Assembly (NCBI GenBank): GCA_023457235.1
Contig: JAEWMK010000486.1
Span: 1-13,062, forward strand
Reading direction: 5' to 3'
Source: Bacillota bacterium
GTDB lineage: Bacteria; Bacillota; Bacilli; Bacillales; Bacillaceae_J
Length of the DNA: 13,062 nt
Positions within the stretch are counted from its first letter, which is position 1. Each line of letters opens with the position of its first letter. Positions 1 to 5,699 of the stretch are shown in pieces. A program made the translations under genes and the position numbers. The notes beneath the pieces were generated by a model. That model saw only the letters and a program-made list of their open reading frames with translations. It was not told the origin of the DNA and did not search any database.

Positions 1-1104
1 CCCTGGGACATCGGCCAAAAATAATAATGGGATATTTAAGGGATTACAAAGTGTTACAAATCGAGCACCTTTATCTGCAGAATCTACAAATAAGGTACCG
101 CCTTTTACTTTTGGTTGGTTTGCTACAATTCCTACCACTTTCCCGCCAATACGGCTAAAGCCAACAATAAGCTCAGACGCAAACAGCTTCTTTACCTCAA
201 ACCAACTGCCTTCATCAACAACACGATCAATTAATTCATGCATGTCATAAGGTTTATTCATATCTTCCGGGATGATATCTTTAATTTCTCTCCCTTCCTT
301 TGGAGGAACAGCCTCAATCGTCTCAGGTGGATTTTTATAGTTTTGAGGCATATATGACAAATATTTTTTCGTAATCTCAATTGCATCTTCATCATCTTTC
401 GCTAATACATCTCCAAGGCCACTTGTGGAACAATGCATCCTAGCTCCACCCATTTCCTCCATCGTTGTTTTTTCTCCGATAACCATTTCAACCATTCGAG
501 TAGATCCTAAATATGCACTTGCTTTTTTATCTACCATAATGACTAAATCAGAGAAAGCCGGAATATAAGCTGAACCCGCAGGTGAAGGACCAAAATTAAT
601 ACAAATCTGAGGAATCATACCAGACATTTTCACCTGATTATAGAAGATCTTTCCACTATGTCTTCTACCAGGAAATATTTTTATTTGGTCTGTGATTCTT
701 CCGCCAGCCGAATCCAACATATAGATCATTGGAATTTTTAGCTTCATTGCTAATTCTTGGATTCTAATCATTTTTTCAACTGACTTTGCTCCCCAAGACC
801 CTGCTTTTACAGTAGGATCTGCTGCCAAGAAAGCTACTAGCTTGCCATTTATTTTCCCTAAACCTGTAATCATGGCATCAGCAGCTAAATCCCCTTTTAA
901 CGCTTCAGCTAAAATTCCCTCTTCACGAAAGGATCCTTCATCTAACAATTGTTCAAGTCTTTCTCTAACTAATAGTTTGCCTTGTTCTTTTACACGATTT
1001 CGATATTTTTCCCCTCCACCTTGTTTAATCCTCTCTTTCTCGGAGAGAATATTCTTTTCTTTTTCTTCATTTGTTAATTTAAAAGTTTCAGTGTTTACAG
1101 TCAT
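1..1104 (-). CDS. Acyl-CoA carboxylase, carboxyltransferase (beta) subunit, partial
   Basis: This is the carboxyltransferase half of a biotin-dependent acyl-CoA carboxylase. It moves the carboxyl group from carboxybiotin to an acyl-CoA in the cytoplasm. I translated 368 codons from the ATG at 1104 to the window edge without a stop; family members are about 510 residues, so roughly the last quarter is missing. Visible signatures are VRERLEQLLDEGSF (46-59), the N-terminal crotonase-fold loop DSAGGRITDQ (131-140), the stretch FPGRRHSGKIFYNQVKMSG (144-162) and GPSPAGSAYIPAFSD (172-186). The FYNQ and GSAYIPA segments resemble methylcrotonyl/geranyl-type subunits more than propionyl-CoA types, but substrate cannot be assigned. 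It starts 13 bases after the AtuA-N gene; its GGAGG site overlaps that gene's stop, so translation is probably coupled. Its partners, biotin carboxylase and carrier, are upstream in the same operon. Confidence 0.93.
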   Translation of the reverse strand, partial: MTVNTETFKLTNEEKEKNILSEKERIKQGGGEKYRNRVKEQGKLLVRERLEQLLDEGSFREEGILAEALKGDLAADAMITGLGKINGKLVAFLAADPTVKAGSWGAKSVEKMIRIQELAMKLKIPMIYMLDSAGGRITDQIKIFPGRRHSGKIFYNQVKMSGMIPQICINFGPSPAGSAYIPAFSDLVIMVDKKASAYLGSTRMVEMVIGEKTTMEEMGGARMHCSTSGLGDVLAKDDEDAIEITKKYLSYMPQNYKNPPETIEAVPPKEGREIKDIIPEDMNKPYDMHELIDRVVDEGSWFEVKKLFASELIVGFSRIGGKVVGIVANQPKVKGGTLFVDSADKGARFVTLCNPLNIPLLFLADVPG

Positions 1105-1117
1105 TAAGTCCTACCTC

Positions 1118-2482
1118 CTAAATCGTAATAATTTCTACTGTTGTATCCTTCTCGATTACGTTCCTATCTACCAAACAGGAGTAGATTCCTAATAATTGTC
1201 GAGGTTTTCCTCCTTTTCCTAGTCCACCCCCCCCAAAAGGTGGGCCATTTACAGCTAATGGGGAAAGCAGTTTTCCAAATTTAATAGCATTTGACTTCTC
1301 ATTTGTCCGTATCGCAAATTGTAAATATATTTCATTTAGTAAATTTGTATCAATCTCATGTGCAAGTGGACCATGAAGGGAATTGTATCCCATATAACTA
1401 GCGTGAATTTCTTCTACATTAATTTGGAGTCGATCGATTTGCCTTCGTAAAATCTCTTCTGCCTTTTTAGCCTTTTCTAGAGCATGTGGCCACGAATATC
1501 CCAACATTCCTTCTGCAGCCCAGCCATTTTCATACCCCATTAATACTTTTAAAGTAGGGGGCGCCGGCTTTCCCTTAATATTAGAAATTTTCACTTGATC
1601 TGGTCCAACTTCCTCAAAAACAGCCGATGAAAAATCTGCAATAACATCAGGAGTGATATAACTAGAAGGATCATGAATTTCGTAAAGAAACTGCTCCTTC
1701 ACAGTGTCAATCGTAACCCTTCCACCCGTTCCCTCTGTTTTCGTAACAATAAAGGAACCATCTTCTGATACTTCAGCAATTGGATATCCAATCGTATCTA
1801 AATCATCAATATTCCACCAGTCACCCGTGAAGTTTCCTCCAGTCACTTGTCCTGAACACTCCAATAAATGCCCTACAAGAATACCTGAAGCAATTTTATC
1901 CCAATCATCGAATGACCAATTAAATTCGTAAATTAACGGAGCAGCAAATTGTGCAGTATCTGTTGTCCTTCCAGTAATGACAACGTCAGCTCCCTGTTTT
2001 AGTGCCTCAACAATAGGCTCAGCACCTAGATAAACTGATGCAAATAACATTCTGTCTCGGTAAGTTTCCCAGGATTCTTCTGAGTCCTTTTGATGAAAAT
2101 ACGGACTTACTTCATTTAATCTTTCGTAGATGTTGTCGCCTTTGACCAATCCAATCTTTATATCTTCCATTCCCAATGATTTTGCAATATTCTTAACTTC
2201 TTCTACTGCTCCTTCTGGATTGATTCCCCCTGCATTCGTAATTAACTTGATCCCTTTGGGGAAGCATTCTGGAAGCAGTAATTTCATAGTTTGTGAAATA
2301 TCCTTCGTATAGCCCATAGTAGGATCTTTTTTTCGATCTTTTTCTAAAATCGCCATTGTTAATTCAGCTAAATCATCAAAGCAAATATATTGAACATTCC
2401 CTCTTTTAGCAATTTCAACAGCTGGTAAAATTGTGTCCCCATAATAGCCCATACCAGCTCCAATCCGAATATGTTTTGACAT
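1118..2482 (-). CDS. AtuA N-terminal-domain protein (DUF1446 family)
   Basis: A 454-residue protein of the acyclic terpene utilisation AtuA family. In Pseudomonas, AtuA is encoded with geranyl-CoA carboxylase, but its reaction is not established. Recognisable features are the glycine-rich start IRIGAGMGYYGDT (5-17), ITNAGGINPEGAVEEV (81-96), the central TGRTTDTAQFAAPL segment near residue 170, and the C-terminal PPFGGGGLGKGGKPRQLLG segment near 414-432. Pseudomonas AtuA is longer because it carries an extra C-terminal domain. Here that domain is a separate gene two positions upstream (3336-3677), so the two products may associate. The start has a strong GAGGAGG site and lies 25 bases after the hydratase gene. 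The GGGG stretch is encoded across an eight-base G run (plus-strand C8 at 1227-1234); the frame is intact in this sequence. The family assignment is firm, the function unknown. Confidence 0.9.
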   Translation of the reverse strand: MSKHIRIGAGMGYYGDTILPAVEIAKRGNVQYICFDDLAELTMAILEKDRKKDPTMGYTKDISQTMKLLLPECFPKGIKLITNAGGINPEGAVEEVKNIAKSLGMEDIKIGLVKGDNIYERLNEVSPYFHQKDSEESWETYRDRMLFASVYLGAEPIVEALKQGADVVITGRTTDTAQFAAPLIYEFNWSFDDWDKIASGILVGHLLECSGQVTGGNFTGDWWNIDDLDTIGYPIAEVSEDGSFIVTKTEGTGGRVTIDTVKEQFLYEIHDPSSYITPDVIADFSSAVFEEVGPDQVKISNIKGKPAPPTLKVLMGYENGWAAEGMLGYSWPHALEKAKKAEEILRRQIDRLQINVEEIHASYMGYNSLHGPLAHEIDTNLLNEIYLQFAIRTNEKSNAIKFGKLLSPLAVNGPPFGGGGLGKGGKPRQLLGIYSCLVDRNVIEKDTTVEIITI

Positions 2483-2507
2483 TGATAAGCCTCCTCGTTT
2501 AACTAAA

Positions 2508-3290
2508 TCACTTTCCTGTCCATTGTGGTTGACGTTTTTCTAAAAAGGATAAAGCACCTTCTCTTAAATCATCACTCTGGTAAGCAATAATTCGAAGAGT
2601 ATTTGCGTAATCAAATTTCTTATTCCATTCCATATCACGCGTATTCACGAAACAGTCCATTCCAACCTTTAGCGCTAGTGGGCTTGCGGCAGCAAGTTCC
2701 TTAGCAAATTGAAGAGCCTCTTCCATGACATTTTCTGGTTCTACTACTTTATTAACAAGTCCATACTCTTTTGCCTCTTCTGCTGTTAGAATCTATCCGC
2801 TAAAACCTAACTCTAATGCTTTCCTACTTCCGATCGCTTCTATAATGACTGGAAGGATCAGTAACGGAAATAGCCCTAATTTAATCTCTGTTGTTCCTAT
2901 TTTTGCATTTGAAGAGGCGACAGTATAATGGCATGCAGCAGCTAATCCAAATCCTCCACCTAGAGCATGACCATTAATAGCTCCAATGATTGGTTTCTTC
3001 ATCGATGTAATGACTTTAAATAACTCAGTTGTCCCTTTTCCTTCTTGATGAATTTCACTAGCCCTTTTCAATTGAAAATTAGTAAACTCTTTTATGTTTC
3101 CGCCAGCACAAAAGGAGTTTCCTCTACCTGTAACTAAGATGACATGGGCATCGTCGTTCTTGGCTAACTCATTTAAAGTATCGATTAATTGTAAACAAAG
3201 GTGCTCTGATAAAGAATTGCGGCTATCCGGATCATTTAGTTCAACAATGGCCACATTATTTTCCAGTCTGCATAATATTAACTCTTTCAT
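2508..3290 (-). pseudogene. Enoyl-CoA hydratase/isomerase with in-frame amber stop
   Basis: A crotonase-family gene of normal length (260 codons) interrupted by one TAG at 2793-2795. The upstream 165 codons and the downstream 94 codons are in the same frame, so this is a nonsense substitution and not a frameshift; CAG to TAG would need one transition. Oxyanion-hole segments are present: SFCAGGNIKEF and GHALGGGFGLAAACH. A glutamate is kept in IGTTEIKLGLFP, but the other usual hydratase glutamate is replaced by glycine in GGGFGL. That pattern and PVIIEAIG recall methylglutaconyl- or isohexenylglutaconyl-CoA hydratases (LiuC/AtuE type), which fits a hydration step after the carboxylase. The segment after the stop, ILTAEEAKEYGLVNKVV, is the conserved continuation of the family. 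Start ATG at 3290 has an AAGGAAG site. Truncation would remove the C-terminal helices and probably activity. A sequencing error is the main alternative. Confidence 0.88.
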
Positions 3291-3335
3291 ATAATCTTCC
3301 TTTCATCCTTACTTTTATCAAAAACTCTAAGTCTG

Positions 3336-3677
3336 TTAATTTATGATCTCTTCAAATAAATCATTTGGAATATCAATCTTCATTCTTAATAACGCAGCGC
3401 TCATTGATTTCCCCAAATTATCCATTCTTAAGGAGGAGGGCGCGCCCCCACCAAGCGCTTCATGTAGAACAAATTTGAGTGCCATCACATTCGGAACCTC
3501 AAACCTTTCTACTTCTCCTTGACAAAGACCTTGGAAATGTTTTTTGACTTTTTCAGAGGTGATTTCTTTTTTTAAGATTTCATATAACTGTCTATTGTTC
3601 GCAAACAATGAAATGTCACTAATATTTCCTTTATCCCCTGACCTTGCTTGAGTTATTTCAGCTAAATAGACTTCCAT
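3336..3677 (-). CDS. AtuA C-terminal-type small protein (AtuA-like ferredoxin-fold domain)
   Basis: A 113-residue protein matching the C-terminal domain that is fused to AtuA in Pseudomonas. The family signature ARSGDKGNISDIS lies at residues 11-23, with ALGGGAPSSLRMDNLGK in the C-terminal half. No signal peptide or membrane segment is visible, so it is probably cytoplasmic. Function is unknown. Because the N-terminal AtuA domain is a separate gene in the same operon, with the hydratase gene between them, the likely role is a subunit of a two-component AtuA complex; this is inference. The ATG at 3677 follows a good GAGGAGG site, 25 bases after the biotin carrier gene. In this arrangement the small gene comes first, the reverse of the domain order in the fused protein. 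Confidence 0.87.
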   Translation of the reverse strand: MEVYLAEITQARSGDKGNISDISLFANNRQLYEILKKEITSEKVKKHFQGLCQGEVERFEVPNVMALKFVLHEALGGGAPSSLRMDNLGKSMSAALLRMKIDIPNDLFEEIIN

Positions 3678-3702
3678 CTCCTATACCTCCTCAAATCTCT
3701 TA

Positions 3703-3915
3703 CTACTCAATTTTCGCTAAAACCTCATCTTCCTGAACGAAATCGCCTTCAATTTTGTATACTTCTGTAATTGTGCCAGAACCCTCGGCTTGAATTGGAA
3801 TTTCCATTTTCATGGATTCTAGAATTGCAATCTCTTGCCCTGCCTCTACCTGATCGCCTACTTTTATATGTAGCTTCCATAAGCTACCACTCATTGTCGA
3901 TCTTTGAACTACCAT
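3703..3915 (-). CDS. Biotin carboxyl carrier protein (biotin/lipoyl attachment domain)
   Basis: A 70-residue stand-alone biotinyl domain that carries carboxybiotin between the biotin carboxylase and carboxyltransferase sites. The attachment motif ESMKME spans residues 33-38, with Lys36 the predicted biotinylated residue. The rest is the hammerhead beta-sandwich typical of such domains, including GDQVEAGQEIAILESMK. At 70 residues it is a minimal domain, like the small YngHB carrier of B. subtilis and unlike longer AccB proteins with a linker. It has its own GGAGAGG ribosome site and is separated from the biotin carboxylase gene by an 86-base gap that holds a sigma-54-type promoter, so its expression may be partly independent of the upstream gene. 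Confidence 0.93.
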   Translation of the reverse strand: MVVQRSTMSGSLWKLHIKVGDQVEAGQEIAILESMKMEIPIQAEGSGTITEVYKIEGDFVQEDEVLAKIE

Positions 3916-3953
3916 CTGAACCTCTCCTTTTTCATTGCTTTATATAGTTTAAA

Positions 3954-3969
3954 TGCAAGTATTGTACCA
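3954..3969 (-). promoter_or_regulatory. Candidate sigma-54 promoter before the biotin carrier gene
   Basis: On the minus strand the sequence reads TGGTAC-AATAC-TTGCA. The -24 box differs from the TGGCAC consensus by one base, the -12 box TTGCA is perfect, and the GG-to-GC spacing is canonical. The inferred start near 3943 would leave a leader of about 28 bases before the carrier ATG at 3915. It sits in an 86-base gap, unusually wide for this operon, and would give an internal transcript covering BCCP, AtuA-C, hydratase, AtuA-N and CT. Confidence 0.72.
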
Positions 3970-4001
3970 TTTTGTATTGTGTTTCAATTTTTCATCAAAA
4001 C

Positions 4002-5354
4002 CTACATTAAAGTATTTTCTTTTTGGATTAGTTGAATCAGTTGCGTGGAATATTTGCCACTAATAAATCTTTCATTTTGTATAACATCTTGTAAAATTGG
4101 AATATTTGATTTGATCCCTACAATCTCCGTCTGTTTTAATGCTGATTCCATTTTTCCTATAGCCTGCTTGCGGTTATCACCATGAACAATCACTTTTGCA
4201 ATCATAGGATCATAATAGGAAGATACAACACTACCTTCTTTTATAGCAGCATCAATCCGTGCATCTACCTCAGGCCAAGACAGTTTTTCAATCGTTCCTG
4301 GTGAAGGGAAGAAGCGTACAGGGTCCTCTGCATAAATCCTACATTCGATGGAGTTTCCTTTCATTTTGATTTCTTCTTGGGAAACTGGAAGCGGATCACC
4401 AGCAGCAATACGAATCTGCCATTCAACCAAGTCCAACCCTGTAATGGCTTCTGTAACGGGATGTTCTACTTGGAGCCTCGTATTCATTTCTAAAAAGTAA
4501 AAGTTGGAATTACTATCAAAAATAAATTCCATTGTTCCAAGGTTTTCATAACCAATTGCCTTAGCACCTTTTAAAGCGGCAGTTACAAGTTCTTCTCGAT
4601 CTAAATCTGATAAAAATGGTGATGGACTTTCTTCAATGACCTTTTGGTTCCTCCTTTGCACGGAGCATTCTCTCTCAAATAGGTGAAGAAAGTTTCCTAG
4701 CTTATCAGCGGCAATCTGAACCTCAATATGTCTTGAGTTTTCAATATATTTTTCTATAAAAACAGCATCATCACCAAAATAGTTTTTTGCGCGAGTCCGT
4801 GTGGAATCAAAGATTTTTTCAAGTTCTTGATGCGTGGAAACTAAACTCATTCCAATCCCACCACCACCTGCACTTGATTTCAACATGATCGGATAACCAA
4901 TTTCATCCGCTATCATTTTAGCTTCCTCTAGGGAAGATAGACCTGTTGAATTTCCTGGAACGACTGGAACCCCAGCTTCCTCCATTTTCCTTCTAGAATT
5001 GATTTTACTGCCCATTAAGGAAATAACCTCTGGAGATGGACCTATAAAACAAATTCCATTTTCTTGACAAACCTTTGCGAACTCTGCATTTTCCGATAAA
5101 AACCCATATCCTGGGTGAATTGCATCAACATTTAACCCCTTCGATAGTTCCAGTATTTTACTGTAATTCAAATAACTAGCTGCTACTTGCGGAGGACCAA
5201 TCAGAACAGATTCATCCGCTTCCTTTACATATGGCATATTTATATCTGCCTCTGAATATACGGCAACCGTTTGAATTTGTAATCTTTTACAAGTTCGAAT
5301 AATTCTAGAGGCAATCTCACCTCGATTAGCAATTAGAATTTTCTTAAACTTCAT
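4002..5354 (-). CDS. Acyl-CoA carboxylase, biotin carboxylase subunit
   Basis: A 450-residue ATP-grasp enzyme that carboxylates biotin on the carrier protein using ATP and bicarbonate. The N-terminal domain begins KKILIANRGEIASRIIR (4-20). The ATP-grasp domain shows MGSKINSRRKM with Lys117, the glycine loop SAGGGGIGMS (161-170), ERECSVQRRNQKVIEE (227-242) and EMNTRLQVEHPV (289-300), with the metal- and bicarbonate-site residues Glu289, Asn291, Arg293 and Glu297 kept. The length is that of a free BC subunit with no fused carrier domain; the carrier is the next gene. The ATG at 5354 follows an AAGGAG site. A consensus sigma-54 promoter lies just upstream. It resembles YngHA and AccC. Presence of dedicated carrier and CT genes points to a catabolic acyl-CoA carboxylase and not fatty acid synthesis. 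Confidence 0.95.
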   Translation of the reverse strand: MKFKKILIANRGEIASRIIRTCKRLQIQTVAVYSEADINMPYVKEADESVLIGPPQVAASYLNYSKILELSKGLNVDAIHPGYGFLSENAEFAKVCQENGICFIGPSPEVISLMGSKINSRRKMEEAGVPVVPGNSTGLSSLEEAKMIADEIGYPIMLKSSAGGGGIGMSLVSTHQELEKIFDSTRTRAKNYFGDDAVFIEKYIENSRHIEVQIAADKLGNFLHLFERECSVQRRNQKVIEESPSPFLSDLDREELVTAALKGAKAIGYENLGTMEFIFDSNSNFYFLEMNTRLQVEHPVTEAITGLDLVEWQIRIAAGDPLPVSQEEIKMKGNSIECRIYAEDPVRFFPSPGTIEKLSWPEVDARIDAAIKEGSVVSSYYDPMIAKVIVHGDNRKQAIGKMESALKQTEIVGIKSNIPILQDVIQNERFISGKYSTQLIQLIQKENTLM

Positions 5355-5402
5355 AAGTTTTTTTCTCCTTTTGAAAAAATTTAATTACTTAATTCTTTAT
5401 AT

Positions 5403-5418
5403 TGCAATTACTGTGCCA
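5403..5418 (-). promoter_or_regulatory. Sigma-54 promoter of the biotin carboxylase operon
   Basis: The minus strand reads TGGCAC-AGTAA-TTGCA, identical to the -24/-12 consensus TGGCAC-N5-TTGCA with correct spacing. The inferred transcription start is near 5392, giving a leader of about 38 bases before the ATG at 5354. The sigma-54-dependent activator gene next door is the obvious candidate regulator; Bacillaceae sigma-54 is SigL. Confidence 0.9.
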
Positions 5419-5535
5419 GCTTTAGACGATCTAAAAAACAAATATCGTTTTACGTGTCTTTTTCAAGTTGCTTTATTTTTTTTGTTTTTTAATAACATTC
5501 TGATCAGTAGTACATTTTGGTGGCGATAATGTAGA

Positions 5536-5547
5536 CACATGTAGCTA
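5536..5547. promoter_or_regulatory. Candidate upstream activator site, copy 1
   Basis: CACATGTAGCTA matches CATATGTAGATA at 11900-11911 in 10 of 12 positions, with the same orientation relative to the leftward genes. This copy lies about 120 bases upstream of the sigma-54 -24 box at 5418, a normal distance for an enhancer bound by a sigma-54 activator. It is flanked by the TTGGTGG repeats. The shared match was found by eye and its significance was not computed. Confidence 0.4.
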
Positions 5548-5596
5548 ATTGGTGGACAGTTGATTCCGAAAATTACACATATAATTTTGATTATTC

Positions 5597-5625
5597 TGAA
5601 CCCTATGTTAAACTGCTATTATAAT
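5597..5625 (+). promoter_or_regulatory. Possible sigma-A promoter for the activator gene
   Basis: A perfect TATAAT lies at 5620-5625, with a weak -35 hexamer TGAACC at 5597-5602 and a 17-base spacer. The predicted start near 5632 would give a leader of about 60 bases. The region is AT-rich, so chance -10 boxes are common. Confidence 0.35.
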
Positions 5626-5675
5626 TAACATTCTCTTAGGAAGGAGGCAGTCACTTCCTCTCTATAGGAGAGAAA

Positions 5676-5699
5676 ATGTGGCAAATCATAGATGTTTAG
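5676..5699 (+). other. Eight-codon mini-ORF overlapping the activator start
   Basis: An ATG at 5676, five bases after an AGGAGAG site, opens a frame encoding MWQIIDV and stops with TAG at 5697-5699. This overlaps the activator ATG at 5692-5694 by eight bases. The activator ATG has no ribosome site of its own at normal spacing, and a TAG at 5689-5691 blocks any longer in-frame start. The mini-ORF may therefore load ribosomes and couple translation to the activator. It may also be accidental. Confidence 0.35.

Larger units (their letters stand above)
5355..5691. other. Divergent intergenic region controlling the BC operon and the activator gene
   Basis: This 337-base non-coding stretch separates the biotin carboxylase gene (leftward) from the activator gene (rightward). 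It holds a sigma-54 promoter at 5403-5418, a T-rich tract at about 5471-5492, two TTGGTGG direct repeats (5517-5523 and 5549-5555, spaced 32 bases, about three helical turns), two ATGTAG repeats ten bases apart (5529-5534, 5539-5544), and a possible sigma-A promoter for the activator (5597-5625). I see no open frame in it other than an eight-codon mini-ORF at 5676-5699. Confidence 0.7.

Noticed and set aside
842..1192. Plus-strand open frame of 116 codons opposite the CT and AtuA-N genes
   Set aside because: It lies antisense to strongly conserved coding sequence and shows no recognisable family or ribosome site.
2793..2795. Pyrrolysine or programmed readthrough at the hydratase TAG
   Set aside because: No pyl genes are visible, crotonases do not use pyrrolysine, and the position is at a surface turn that normally holds an ordinary residue. 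A nonsense change or sequencing error is simpler.
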